DNA from: Costus lasius
Taxonomy: Eukaryota > Streptophyta > Magnoliopsida > Zingiberales > Costaceae
Assembly (NCBI GenBank): GCA_027563935.2
Contig: CM050447.1
Span: 79,965,461 to 80,029,460, forward strand
DNA: 64,000 nucleotides
Direction: 5' to 3'
The notes beneath the pieces were generated by a model. The model was not told the origin of the DNA and did not search any database. It worked only from the letters and a program-made list of their open reading frames with translations. Positions 1 through 11,853 of this stretch are shown here, in pieces (within the stretch, counting starts at the first letter, position 1; every line of letters begins with the position of its first letter). The position numbers and the translations under genes were made by a program.

Positions 1-604
1 CATTTCTAGGGGTCGAATCATGTTGCAGACGAAATATGCGCGAGAGGAATCAGCTGAGATTCAAGGTCCCCTAGGCCTGACTTGGTTATGATAGAGAATG
101 TTTTATATATGCCGCATGAGGCAAACACGGGTCAACTCTGAAAGAGATACAGAATCACAATTTTCACTTCTATAAAAATGAAAATATTATAATCAATAAG
201 TAAACAAAATTAAGAAAGACCGATAATAAAACCAAAAATACAAAGTCTTATGACAAGTTCATAAAAATGTAAATTGAATACATGATTGTGAGTCTTATGA
301 TTATGATTAATGTGAGAAATTTATTAAGGATGCAAGATTGAAATCATATGCTTTCCAGGATACAAATCTTATAACAAGTTGAATTCACTATTTATATATA
401 GATGGAAATCATATGCTTCCAGGATTGCTCGATTATTATATGTTTTATGTGCAGAGCGATATCATTTAACAAACTAGTTCCCTTGAACAAATAATGTGGC
501 AGTCTTGCAGTATTCTTCTACGTTTTAGACTATTGTTGATACATTTTTCTGTGCCAATTTTATAAAATGCTCTTCTACAGTTTAATTACTGTGTTTCAAT
601 TCAG
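1..604. other. Left flank, no gene recognised
   Basis: AT-rich sequence with no coding region I can support. Its right edge is a pyrimidine-rich stretch ending in ttcaattcag, which fits an intron acceptor for the exon at 605. If so, at least the right part is intron of the remorin-type gene. A short open run near position 10-110 could not be matched to any family. Confidence 0.4.
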
Positions 605-1058
605 AATGAGTCAGCTGATTGCCATGAGGATTTAAGCAACATGGAGTTGTCTGTAAAAGAGTTACAAAGGAGAACTAGGAGGGAGATAATGGTGCTAGGC
701 CAGCAATTGGGTAAGACAAACATAGCTGCATGGGCTAGCAAGGTAGAAGAGGATATCAATGCATCTATTTCAACTAAACCTACAACAAAACTCGAGCCAG
801 CAAGAAGTGTCATTGAAGCTCGAGCAGCAGCATGGGAGGAAGCAGAAAAGAACAAATATCTTACTAGGTTGCATACTGATTTCTTTCCTTAACTGCTATA
901 GGAATCTGTTTAAACATTGATGTGATTTTTCTATTGTAAATTTTTTATGTACGTTCTAACAATTAGTCCTCAGGTTTAGACGAGAAGAGATCAAAATTCA
1001 AGCATGGGAAAATCATCAAAAAAGCAACAATTGAAGCTGAAATGAGAGGAAGATCGAG
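605..1058 (+). pseudogene. Remorin C-terminal domain fragment, two exons, frameshifted
   Basis: Remorins are plant plasma-membrane scaffold proteins with a coiled-coil C-terminal domain. Exon 605-867 is open throughout and ends with the typical AAAWEEAEKNKYLTR. A GT-AG intron (868-973) splices in frame to an exon at 974 reading FRREEIKIQAWENHQK, a hallmark of the Remorin_C domain. The second exon is broken. A run of six A at about 1018-1023 shifts the frame to an early TGA, and an extra GG near 1047 shifts it back, after which MRKIE-like codons reach a GT donor at 1059. The conserved domain should continue for roughly 50 more residues; no such exon is visible up to 2517 or in 61739-64000. The upstream ATG at 641 is probably internal to the exon. 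The family match is strong and pseudogene status likely; a homopolymer assembly error could explain only the first shift. Confidence 0.8.
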
Positions 1059-2517
1059 GTATTTATTGCAGTTTTTCCTTCAAGAAGTTGTCTTGTTGAA
1101 ATTTGCTTACTGCATTTATATTCCAAAGCTTCTCTCTGTATGTAGTCATCTATGAGAAACTTAAATGTTCTACATATTATTTCAGAGATCTTAACGATGC
1201 TTTACTTAAAATTTCGGTTATCTCTGAAATGTGACTAAGATAATATTTCTAGATCATGTGCTTCTTTTCCTTTTTTTTTTTTTTGGTGCAAGGACATTGG
1301 TAGTTGAAGTTCCATTTGTAAAAATTCAAATTTTATGAGAATATTGTTTTCTGGAAACAGTATATTGCCATTGTTTTCAGTACAGTTAGTATAAAACCCT
1401 GACATAATCAACACATTATAAAGAGAATTCTTATATCTGATCAACCAAGCTGGTCGTTTATGTAGAGCTTCCTGTGCCACACGTTTAATTTGTTAGCATA
1501 TAGTAAGAAAATTAAGACTACTTGTATGAGGAAATAACGTCATCGCTTGGAAGGGTAATAGCACATTTTGAACCTTTCTAGATGACTAGACCCTCAACTT
1601 TTGCAGGAACTTAGTCATAGGCTTTTTCTCATTTTAATGTGGTCCATGCATTGTCAGGAAGAAAAACAACAAGTGCAAGCTAAATCTAGCTTGCGACAAA
1701 TGTGTTTTGACTTTAGGCAGTCTTCTACCTGAACTATTTTTAGCTTGTTCATTTTGGTAGAATCGTGCAACAGATGACCCTAAAATTTAGTAAGTTTTTG
1801 AAATGGGTTTAAATTTCTAGGATTATGAGGCAAGGTGACAACCAGAGGTGAGAGGCAGTGGCAATGTTGACAATAATGAGAGGCAATTGGCGACGAGAGG
1901 TGAGTAGCAACTTTAGTGTGAAGAGGTGTAGTGTGAAGAGGCGAGCGGCAAAGAGAGAAGGCTCTATGAAGAGGCGGCGGCTGAGAAGCTGAGAGAGATG
2001 AGAGCGCGTGGGCATGAGTGAAGTAGGGACAAGTAACACGATGTGTGAGCACTGAGCGGAGTGAGGTTAGGGTGAAAACACAAGCATAGCGTTGATTAAC
2101 TTTTTCTCTATTTTCTCTTTCCAATTTTTCATCCGCCGTATTAGACAAGCAAAAGTTCAAAGGCAAAAGCCACAGTTTTCTTAAATTTTTTTCATCCTTC
2201 CTTTCCCTCTCGCTTTCCTCTCGGTTAAACACATCATTAGTTTAGATTTTTTCCTTTCGGGGTACTGCAGTGCAAGAGGCTACAGTTTTCTTAGATTTTA
2301 CCTTGGTATGAATCAGTACGTCCAAGTTAATCTTACAGCATCCAAGATGGAGCTTTTGGAAAGTTCAAAGGCAAAAGAAAAGAACATTTTGAACTGATTT
2401 ATTCAACGCTTAGACAAGTAAACATCTACCTTTAATACAATTTAGAAAACTCCTACCTACATAGGATGTTTAGTGCAATTAATGGATATGCTTTCCCACG
2501 TTATCTAGTATGAGAAG
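1059..2517. other. Non-coding flank, possible remorin intron
   Basis: No gene or clear transposon is seen. There is a poly-T run near 1267-1284. About 1800-2230 is locally GC-richer with purine-rich repetitive wording (many GAGAGG/GTGAGAGG), giving a long spurious minus-strand ORF. The phrase GTTCAAAGGCAAAAG occurs near 2155 and again near 2362, hinting at a small duplication or an old insertion between them. The last five bases before L1, AGAAG (2513-2517), are its probable target-site copy. Confidence 0.4.
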
Positions 2518-2966
2518 TGTCACGCTCTGAATTATGCTAATAAATTTTTAAAAGTTTACAAGCGAGTCAACGCTTAACTTGCACCTAAGCACGCCCATGC
2601 AAGGCTAAGCAATCAAAACCGCTGGTCCGAGCGCAACCTAAGGAACACGTCCCTGATGTACTCCTCAGCCTCTCCAACACGGCCACTTGGCCACTCGTCT
2701 CAACGAGTTGTAGACCACCACACGTTTGCTGAGGACTGCTGCATGATCTAGCTTCAGATTATAACTGTGAACAAGACCGGAGACTTGACGCCGGTGCAGC
2801 ACATGTACGAGTTTGGTACACTAGAATAACCACAAAACCGTGTGCAAACGGAGGCGCACACATATGCATAATATGATGTCACCCAGGATGCCGGGCACAC
2901 GCCCAAACCCCAACTAGACCGTACGCAAGTAGTCAGACTCACTCGCTCACCCAAAAGGGTCGTCTC
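2518..2966 (-). repeat. L1 3' LTR, interrupted at 2966 by E5
   Basis: It aligns by eye along its length with 60436-60886, for example the CTGAATT, TAATAAATTT and AAGTTTACAAG blocks. It stops at ..GTCTC where E5 begins. The remaining ~850 bp of LTR expected from the other copy is absent on the far side of E5, so E5 insertion was followed by a deletion. Confidence 0.8.
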
Positions 2967-4598
2967 TGATAAGTTTCATTTACATCATACTTTTGCCTAT
3001 GTTTTATATGGTATTTTAGGCTTAATTGCATGATTTTATACAAATTTTCAGTGTTTTTATTTCCTTTGGTATAAAATCTTTACTTTTCTTGGTTTTGTGA
3101 AAATGTAGGTAAAATCACATAAAAATAATGAATTTCATGAGTTATGAAGCCATGACATGATTCTCGAGGAAAAGACGAGACCATATGTCAAATTTGGAGC
3201 GAAACGAAAGCCAGACATAAGATTCGAGATCACGGCCGTGAGTCCTTCACCGGCTGTGAATTTCGAGCTTCAAGGAACAGTTTTGCAGCTAAGTACAAAA
3301 GTGCACAAGAACTTTCACGGGTGAGGCTGTGAGTCCTTCATGGGCCGTGAGTTTCTTTTGTGTACATAGCATTTATTCTTTGGAACTTTCATGGTTGCAG
3401 CCGTGAATGACTCACGGGCTATGAGTTTTTCTACCCTATTTGGTTTTTCGCTCGATTTGGCCTCGAATCGAGTCAAAACTCAACCAAACTTTGCAGAAAC
3501 CTTCCTAGATGGGTTCTAAACCAGTTGAACTATAAAAAGAAGGTTTTTATAGGGTTTAGAGAGACTTTTTCGGACGAACACGAACAGAAGTGGCGGCTAG
3601 GCGAAAAATCACTTTCTGGGGAAAATTCAAGCAGGAAGATCATGCAAAGGAAGAATTGGACGCTCCATCTTCATCTCCAGATCAAGGATAAGAGTTTCTA
3701 ATTACTTTTCTTGTGCTATCTTGTAATCTTATTGAGTTTGCTTGCAAAGTTCATCAATATATATGCTGTTTTCTATAAACATGAACGCTTAAACCTATTT
3801 TCGGGATTAGGGATATAGCCCACTGACGATTTATGGATTAAAATTTGTATCATTATCTTTGTTAAGAATTTCTATAGAGTTGATTTGATTAGAATTAAGT
3901 TTATTACGTAATTTACTCTGGCTAAGTATATTTACGTCTTAGACATCGCGAAAAGGACCAGGATGTGAATCGCAACGTCAGATCTATTCTTGTCAAACCT
4001 GTAAATTCGATCATGAGAGTAGTTCGAGTTTACTTAAAGGATTTCCTGATTTTTTTCATAAAACTTAATGGGTCTATTCATGTTAATTATCACAAGAGTA
4101 AGGAATTGATGTGAATAGATACCGGATTACACTTCAGGAGGAGGTAATCTGTATATTAGGAAAATCCCTTTCAACGCTGTAATTTTCTGTTCAAAAATTT
4201 TATTTTACTAAAATTCATAATTGTTAGTGTGGTGAAACCCCGAGTCCCGACCTTTTTCATATCGATTTCTACCCGAAACACTAGCTTTTATTTTTTTTTC
4301 GCACTTAGAAGTTTCAAAACAAAACCACACTTTGAATCGTCTAAATATAAACAAGTCGTGTAATTGGTACTTGAATGCCAGATCCTTGTTGAGTATGATC
4401 TTATTTTATTACTTCGATAAAGCCGTGCACTTGCGGCAGCATCAAGTTTTTTTTGCACTTAGAAGTTTCAAAACAAAATCACACTTTGAATCGTCTAGAT
4501 ATAAACAAGTTGTGTAATTGGTACTTGAATGCCAGATCCTTGTTGAGAACGATCTTATTTTATTACTTCGATAAAGCCGTGCACTTGCGGCAGCATCA
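2967..4598 (+). repeat. E5 5' LTR (family C)
   Basis: TG..CA-bounded LTR. A TATA-like TATAAAAA lies at 3531-3538. Upstream, about 3225-3430, is a run of palindromic TCACGGCCGTGA-like units. The last 154 bp are tandemly duplicated (first copy 4301-4454, second 4455-4608), so two potential LTR ends, 4444 and 4598, each precede an AGTTTT stretch. Confidence 0.8.
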
Positions 4599-4608
4599 AG
4601 TTTTTTGC
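4301..4608 (+). repeat. 154-bp tandem duplication across the LTR/PBS border
   Basis: The block starting GCACTTAGAAGTTTC occurs at 4301 and again at 4455. Each copy runs through ..CGGCAGCATCAAGTTTTTT. The copies differ at a handful of sites (for example CTAAATATAA/CTAGATATAA and GAGTATGATC/GAGAACGATC). Only the second copy is followed by a usable PBS. Confidence 0.9.
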
Positions 4609-4622
4609 GTCGTTGCCGGGGA
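4605..4622 (+). other. Primer-binding site, tRNA-Asp type (E5)
   Basis: TTGCGTCGTTGCCGGGGA differs at two positions from the complement of the plant tRNA-Asp 3' end (TGGCGCCGTTGCCGGGGA). It lies a few bases after the LTR end, as usual for Athila/Tat-type elements. Confidence 0.8.
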
Positions 4623-4749
4623 TCAGCCCAGGCAATATCAATTTAATAGATAAATTTATAGATTAGACATTTTCTTTTGTTTTTCACATTTACTTAATTT
4701 TTATAGTTATTTTCTGCTATTTTTTCTTTATTTGATTAACACCTTGTAT

Positions 4750-6982
4750 GCCCAGACCTTTAAAGACAAGTACTTTATTTCCCGAAGATCCAGAGATTAA
4801 ACGCACCTTTCGTCTTCAAAGGAAACTATAATTTCACACTCAAAAAGCTGGAAAGGAAGGTGCAATGGCGAATAATCAATCTTTAAGGGATTTTGCTGTA
4901 CCAAATATGAAGGCGAACAATTTTGAATTAAAGCCAGCATTGTGATGACACCAAAATATATAGTATATTTTGTATCATTTTAGACACCTTTTCAAGCTAA
5001 ATTAAGGATCTTTTACTTGTTTTTATGCTGAATCCATCAAGTATTGCAAAGTCTACTTCTATTTTGGTTTTTCATGATTTTCAGGCAAAAAGGCATCATT
5101 TTAGAGTGTTTTCGAGCAAAATCAAATACATAGAAGAATTCTCAACATCAAGAAGAGGTCACACAACAAATTTCACACAAATCGAGGCTGAGGACAAAAA
5201 TATGGCAGGGCCGTATTTATAATACGGTACCGTATTTTTCGTGGCTACCGTATTATCGAGAGCACGGCCGTATTTTGGTGATTTTCCAAACAGAGAACTT
5301 TCTGGATTTCACGGCACCACCGTAAAGAATTACACGGCCATATTTTGGAGACTTTCCCAACTAGAGAGTTCAGCCGATTTTACGGCAGTGCCGTGAACTA
5401 TTTCACGGGCCGTATTTTCCAGACGTTCCCGACCAGAGAGTTCAGTCGATTTTACGGTAGTGCCGTGAACCATATTACGGTGCCGTATTTCCCAGCACTT
5501 TCAGAACAGAACGGTCGATCGATTTTACGGCACGGTAGTGAACTATTACACTGCTGTATTTCTGATTTTGAACGCGACTCCCAGGTCAATTTCGACGCCC
5601 GATTTTTGCGGAGACGATTGCGAGAGATCCAGACCCTTAAATTCGATGCTGTAAGAAGCAAAGAGGAGGCAACCAATGAGAGGAAGAGGACGACACAAAA
5701 AGCCCTAATTTTCATCCACTCGAGAGAGAGAAATCATAGTTCATACTGCCGCCTAGGGTTACGCCATCCCGACGAATCCAGACCATCTCAGATAGCGAAA
5801 TTCATATTGAAGCTTCGCCTGGAGGAGGAGACAACGTACCAGAAGTTTTAGAACGAAGGAGGTCAATTGGAAGAGAAATCAAAGAAAGAAGAGGCGCCGA
5901 CACTATTCATCGTTTCAACTTGCAAAATACGTCTGTGATATATTTCACAGCCATGCTGTATTTTTTAAACTCTTCTCTTCCTTTGATTTTTGACTCTCTA
6001 AAACCATGGAATATTGTAACTTCTTCTCCATGCTAGCTTAAACTCCTCTTGGGACACGGGGGTGTTATTCTCTTGATATTTCAATGACTAGATAACTTTT
6101 CTCACATCAATATATCTTTGCTATGGTTATTTTACTCAAGTGATTATTGTCTTTAATCATTTCTAGTGTCATGCATTAACATGTTTTAGAGTTTTTGTGT
6201 ATGGACTGAGAAGATGATACTCATAAACTTGGAACCCTAGAATTTATGGTAGGAGCTCATCGCAAGAGATTGGTTGTGTTCTTATTTTTAGATTTTAGAT
6301 GCTTATTTCTTGTTGATGTTTTGACCTAGAAATTATTACTATTTTAGACATGAAAATATGCTAGAGATAGATATTGAATTGTTCGAAAACCTTGAGTAAA
6401 ACCTGTGAAACTAAGGTGCGAGAGTGCTTAGTTTTGCTTGAGATCTTGGTATTGAGGTAGAATGCACGAGAGTGATTCTTTATCTCTTTAGCCAAAATTC
6501 ACTTATATTTAGCATTGAATTGATCTTGCACGAGAGTGAGGATCGTTCTTTGTAAACTAACTGCATGAGAGTGAGTTAGTTTGTTTATCAAGTGAATCAT
6601 ATCTTAACCGCAACAAAGATAAATTGATGAATCTTTAATCATATTTAGTCATGAATATTAAGACGAATGAACCCCTAGTCCCGATTCTCTCATTCTGATT
6701 TACTTCAATTACAGTTCGATCGCTATTTACACCATCCTCGATTTGCTTAGCTAGTGAAAACTCAATTAGTCAGTACTTAACAGCGAAGTCCCTGTGGTTC
6801 GATATCTTAAATATTACTTCAAGTATCCGTACACTTGCGGACACAACACATTGATGACCATGGTTCAGTAGAACTAGTTTGGGGGTTCTCCGATACAGGA
6901 TCCTAATCTACATCTTACTGTTTTCTTAGAATATTGTGACACCATAAAGGTAAACGGTATATGTTCAGATGCTACTAGACTA
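4750..6982 (+). pseudogene. E5 gag N-terminal part, interrupted
   Basis: The first part (4750-4942) encodes an Athila-type gag start with EIKRTFRLQRK, then LRDFAVPN..ANNFELKPAL, and has a stop inside. Coding resumes after the solo LTR with MTMVQ..FGGSP and DPNLHLTVFLEYCDTIKVNG, the conserved block seen in the E3 gag. It breaks off at about 6982. The capsid-like core, zinc knuckle and everything downstream are missing. The role was assembly of the virus-like particle; it is certainly non-functional. Confidence 0.75.
4943..6848 (+). mobile_element. Solo LTR (family B) with perfect 5-bp TSD
   Basis: It begins TGATGACACC and ends ..GGACACAACA. It is flanked by CATTG at 4938-4942 and 6849-6853, inside the E5 gag reading frame. 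No internal sequence remains, as expected after recombination between the two LTRs. About 5200-5560 holds an array of ACGGC..GCCGT palindromes separated by spacers. Confidence 0.9.
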
Positions 6983-6985
6983 ATC

Positions 6986-8899
6986 TGTCTGCTCATCCAT
7001 ATGTGGATGGCTCGCCGTAGAGAATTAGGCATCCCTACCGCTCATGAGATCCATTAGGATCCCAAACTCTTTCACCACTTCTGGAAAGACAATTCAGCTC
7101 TCTCTAGCTAAAAAAGATTTGGGTGTTGGAATAAAGACTCCACACTTGGAGAATTTTTCCATAGCCATGAATGCCGATATTTTCCCCTTGGCCATAGGAA
7201 ACCCACCGATCAAGTCCATGGACATGCTTATCCAAGGGGGTCTAAGGGATGGCTAAGGGTTATAACAGCTCTGCCGATAACCTCTGATCGACCCTGTCTT
7301 GTTATCACACAAGACAAGTGTAGACATACACCTCTATGTCGGCACACATGTCTAGCCAATAAAAATGGCTTAGACAATAAGGCGAACCCTTGCCTTTGTC
7401 CCGAATGACCTGCCCATGGGCAGTCATGGAGCTCCCTCAGTAGCTCACGTCTCAATCCCTAGGATGTCGGGACTAGTGGCCACTCGCCTTGGGCCATAAT
7501 GACATCATTAGTGTCAAGTTAATATCGTTGGATCGTATCTGACTTGATCTTTTAAAGATCTTTTCACACTTTTCATCCTCAGATGATAGCACTTGGATCC
7601 TCTCAAGGAATCCTCCCTCAACTCTTATGAGGGTAAAGCACGCCAGTACGCTAGCCCGTTGAGAGCACTTAGCTCTACGCTAGCCGTACTAGGCTTATAT
7701 TCCCATGGGAATTGAAATTCCACCCAGAATTCACACCAACGAGCTTGCCTAATCGATAATTCTCCCACAAGGGGTGAATGAGATATTCATTGCCTTGTCG
7801 ATTTCCACAACTTAGGCATTCTCTAGGAGGAATATTCTCCATATTTGAAGGCAATGGTACACCTCTACCAACTTCCTTCTCATGAATCGAGCATCATGGC
7901 TCCATCACGTTTAGCTTTCTGCCCATGAAAGCTACATGACACCCATCCTGAGTAAGAACGCCAACGATCGCTTACCCCAAAGCATTGGTATGAACCTCAA
8001 AAGGTTCTCCAAAGAGTGGAAACTTTATGAACGGTTTAGCGGCACCACATCGTTTTGGCTCCTTAGAGGCCGACTGACACCGATCATCCCAGTCCCAGTT
8101 TGCGTTCCTTCTCAGCAGGTCGCTGAGAGGGTATGACTACTCCAGAGTAGCCCCCTGATGAACTTTCAACAAAGTTCACCACACCGAGAAACCTCTTAGC
8201 TCGGTTTGATTTGAGGGAGTTCGCCATCCGTAATGGCCTGAACTTTGTTCTTATCTATCTACACCTAGTCGTGGCCCACCATGCAACTAAGGAAGGAAAT
8301 ATCCTTAACCTCAAAGGAGCACTTTTCCAACTTCCCTCAAATTGGTTTTCCCTCAATACTTGAAGAACTTATCTCCAAATGAGTCAAGTGCTCCTCACCA
8401 CTTGAGAAAAACATGACTATATCCTCAGATATACGCGATAAAGTGTCGCTAGAGTAATGGCAATCCTGAAAGGCATTATCAAAACTCAAATAACCCATAT
8501 CGAGTTGTGCAGCCTTTTGTTGCCCTTAGCGATACGAACCTGGCAACATCCCGATCTCAAATTAAGCTTGGATAGAATCCTGGCTTTTCCCAATCTATCC
8601 ACTAGATTTAGGATCATAAGGATTGAGTAGAAGTCCTTGACTGTTTTCTCATCCCAAAGTCCTATCATCCACCTAGGACCACATCATCTCGTCCTTCTTC
8701 TTTTAGAAGAGAACTGAGATTCCATATGGTGACTCAGTTAGTCTTATGAATCTTGCTTCTAGCAACTTAACCAGCTGCTTACGAAGCTCAGCTAACTTCA
8801 CTGGAGGCATTCCCTAAGGAGCCTCGAAGGGTGGGGTAGATCCTGCCACAAGCTCTATCTTGTAGTCGATCCCTCTCCTAGGTGGGAGGTGCTTCGGTA
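6986..8899 (-). pseudogene. L1 reverse transcriptase and integrase remnants
   Basis: Read right to left on the minus strand, the order is RT then integrase. Near 8880-8700 is the pre-RT stretch with LPPRRGIDYKIEL and LAELRKQLVKLLEA. Then comes RT text VKDFYSI..DRLGKA..SKLNLRSG..QVRIAKG (8670-8486), and EEHLTHLE further left. The integrase zinc-binding region begins HDCPWAGHSGQ near 7425, followed by the core start with a retained Asp (SMDLIGGFPMAKG) near 7210 and KFSKCGVFIPTPKSF. Stops and frameshifts occur throughout. The RT active-site YxDD and the rest of the integrase are not readable. It once encoded replication and integration enzymes of L1; it is now dead. Confidence 0.75.
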
Positions 8900-8907
8900 G
8901 CTCCGAA
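8900..8907. repeat. hAT target-site duplication, left copy
   Basis: GCTCCGAA, identical to 58552-58559. On the minus strand it falls in the L1 codons for ..MPSELPKHLPP, whose two halves lie on either side of the hAT element. Confidence 0.92.
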
Positions 8908-8925
8908 TAGGGGTGTGCAGAAAAA

Positions 8926-9080
8926 TCATTGGAACCGTCGAACCATGGTTAACCGGACCAAACCAAACCAAAAGGTTCAGTAGGCGGTCAGTTTTTTACC
9001 TAGGCATCGGTTCTTGGTTCAGTTTCAATTCAGGAAGTAGCCGAACCGGTGGTTAACCGACCGAACCGGTAACATAAAAT
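8926..9080 (+). repeat. hAT left subterminal repeats
   Basis: Clustered AACCGG, CCGGTT and GGTTAACC motifs. A matching cluster sits at about 12704-12805 and continues at 58512-58535 after E1. In the Ac family such motifs bind transposase; binding here is inferred. Confidence 0.7.
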
Positions 9081-9757
9081 AAATAAATTAATTTTATTCA
9101 TTCGGCTAACCTAACTTTAATCTCTCCCAACTTTTGTCCTTTCAACCTGTGCGAGAGTCGAGACTTCACTTCACCCTTAGATCTTTGAGGCTTTGACGAT
9201 TTGACCTTCGATTGAGCAACAAAGCAAGGGTAGCCTAAGCAAGGGAGTTCACCTTCTTATCTTCATTGGACACCGCCATCACGCTAATTCTAGGTCGCCA
9301 ACTCACCATCTTCCTTCTGTGAGTTCACCTTCTTCGTTCTTTCCCCTTTCCTCTCTTCTTTCACTGAAACCCTAAATGCTAAGTGTGAACCTCTTGCGGT
9401 CTTGCCAGTCGCCATTCACGCATCTTTCCATCGCCACTCACGAGCCTCGCCATCGCCACTCACTAGTCACGAGTCTCTACGCCAAACCCTAGCTGAGTAG
9501 CTGTTGTCTGTTGAGTCATCTACTGCCATTGCCAATGCCAACAGTAGGGCTGAACTGCGGATTTTTACCATCAACAATCAACAATTGCCGACGCCAACAA
9601 TACGCCAAACCCTAGCCGAGTAGCTGCATCTCCCAAGTCAGGTTCAACAATCATACTTATTTGCTATTACTTCAACTGATCTTATATTTGTGTATTCAAT
9701 ACGCCAACAATACGCCAAACCCTATTGATTTATATTTGTGTATTCAATATATATTGT
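9081..9757 (+). other. hAT 5' untranslated region
   Basis: Non-coding stretch between the subterminal repeats and the transposase start. It contains the phrase ACGCCAAACCCTA three times (about 9480, 9602 and 9713), a local duplication. No other feature is seen. Confidence 0.5.
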
Positions 9758-11853
9758 ATGGAAAGTATTGGAGAGACTCACACGGATTATCGTACTTCAA
9801 CTGATGTTATTACTCCAAGTGAAACACCAACATCTCATGCTCAACCTAGTGATAAACAATTAGATGTTACTTCTACCTCTATGAATTATCCTAAGCCATG
9901 TAGAAAGCCATCTTGGGTTTGGGAACACTTTGTTAAGATTAAAAGTGAGAACAAACAAGAACAAAAGGCTGTTTGCAATTATTGTCATATTTTAATTAGT
10001 TGTCTTACATCAAATGGTACCAATGGCATGAGCAATCATTTGGGTAGGTGTAAGAAGTACCCATTTAATGCGGATAAACGACAAAAGACCTTAGAAGCAA
10101 TTGGTCAATCAAATAGAAAAAATGATGGAAAATGTACAATTGTTCCTTATAGTTTTAATCAAACAACTTGCAGGAAAGCACTTGCTAGGATGATTATTGT
10201 GGATGAGTTGCCATTTAAGTTTGTTGAACGTGAAGGATTTCATGACTATTGCAAATTCATGCAGCCAAGATTTATTATTCCTTCACGTTCAACCATTACC
10301 AGAGATTGTTATGAATTATTTCTTAAAAGGAAAAAGGAATTAAAGTCAATTTTCAGTAAATTATCATCATGTATTTGCCTTATAACTGATACATGGACTT
10401 CCTATCAAAATTTGAGTTATATGTGTCTCACTGCTCATTTTATTGATGATGATTGGCATTTACACAAAAAGATTATTAGATTTTGTCAAATTTCTAGCCA
10501 TGCTGGCTTAATAATTGGGTGAGCGGTTGAAACATATTTGCTTGAATGGGGAATTGATAAATTTTTAACTGTGACTATTGATAATGAGAGCTCAAATGAT
10601 GTGGGCATTGATCACTTGCAAAAAAGACTTAATAATTGGAAAGGTAGTATATTGCAAGCTAAGCATTTGCATATGAGGTGTGCTGCTCACATTTTGACTT
10701 TAATAGTGAAAGAAGGATTGAAGGAAATTGATGAGTCAATTGGAAGAATTCATTCGGATATCAAATATGTAAGATCTTTTCCTGCAAGATGGCAAAGGTT
10801 CAAAGCCTGTGTAGATAAAGAGAAAATTAAATGCCAGAGCAATGTTTGCCTAGATGTTGAGACTAGGTGGAACTCTACATACTTGATGTTAGAAATGGCA
10901 ATTAAGTTTCAGAAAGCTTTTGAGTTGCTAGATGCACAAGATAGTAAGCTTAGTGAGGAACTACTAGCAAAGAAAGGGATACCACTTGAAAGTGATTGGG
11001 AGTATGCTCGTGGCTTGTTACCATTCTTGAAAGTTTTTTATGAAGCTGCTTTAAGATTATTTGCTTCTCTTTATAGCACTGGTAATTTGTATGTGAAGGA
11101 AATTTATGAGTTGCGTATGATTATTTCTAAATATTGCAACAGTGATAATGCTAGTTTGAAGTTTGATGGCATTGAACATGAAAGCTAAACATGACAAATA
11201 TTGGGCTAATATTGACAAGATTAATGAGATGATATTTATTACCATAATTTTTTATCCAAGGTATAAATTGAAATTTGTGACATGGGTTATTGATGAATCA
11301 TATTCAAAGGAAGATGCCATGAAGTTGCAAGATAAATGAAAATAACTTTAGCTTCTATGTATGAATTTTATGCTTCTAGTCAACCACAAACAAATTCTAA
11401 GAGCAACAATGTTTAACAAGGGAGTCAAATGGAGATTGAAGATTTGCTAGCTTGTGGAGACTATATGGATATAATGTACAAAGAGCAAGTGGGTGGTCAA
11501 GAAGCAATTGAGAAAAAAAATCTGAATTGGATAAGTTTTTACAAGAAGACTGTGAAGAGCGCAACAACAAATCTTTTGATATCTTACTTTGGTGGAAAAT
11601 AAATGCTTAAAGGTACCCTGTACTATCTTTGATAGCTAAGGATGTGTTGGCTATTCTGGTTTCCATAGTTGCTTCTGAGTCAGCTTTTAGTACCAGTGGT
11701 CGTGTGCTCGATTAATTTCCTAGCTCTCTAACTCAAAAAATGGTGGAAGCTCTTATTTGTGGACAAGATTGGCTCCAGACTTCACACAACCCTATTTATA
11801 TTGAAGAAGCTCTAGATGAGCTCAAAAAGATAGAATCTAGTAAATTGTATTGA
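9758..11853 (+). pseudogene. hAT transposase, multiple stops
   Basis: The cut-and-paste transposase of this element. From the ATG at 9758 (MESIGETHTDY) an N-terminal BED-type zinc finger (CNYC...HLGRC) follows WVWEHFVKI. The RNase H-like core starts with ITDTWTS (first catalytic Asp) and continues after a TGA at 10519 with TIDNESSND (second Asp), CAAHILTLIVKEGL and DVETRWNSTYLMLE. The reading then fails at about 11186. The C-terminal hATC dimerisation region is readable in pieces from about 11570 to 11853 (RYPVLSLIAKDVLA, VASESAFSTSGRV, MVEALICGQDW). With at least three stops it cannot be active. Total length, about 690 codons, is normal for the family. Confidence 0.88.

Larger units (their letters stand above)
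2967..6982 (+). mobile_element. E5: truncated Athila-like Ty3/gypsy element (LTR, PBS, part of gag)
   Basis: A family-C LTR begins TGATAAGTTTC at 2967 and ends ...GCAGCATCA at 4598, followed by a tRNA-Asp PBS, a leader and the N-terminal part of an Athila-type gag. Gag is split by a solo LTR (4943-6848), resumes at 6849 or 6854, and stops near 6982, where the sequence passes abruptly into L1 integrase on the other strand. The rest of gag, pol and the 3' LTR are missing. The LTR belongs to the same family as the E6 LTRs at 16354-17813 and 24146-25558. Confidence 0.8.

Noticed and set aside
1780..2232. 150-codon minus-strand ORF in the left flank
   Set aside because: Low-complexity, purine/pyrimidine-biased sequence with no domain; a second frame is also open there. 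Probably chance.
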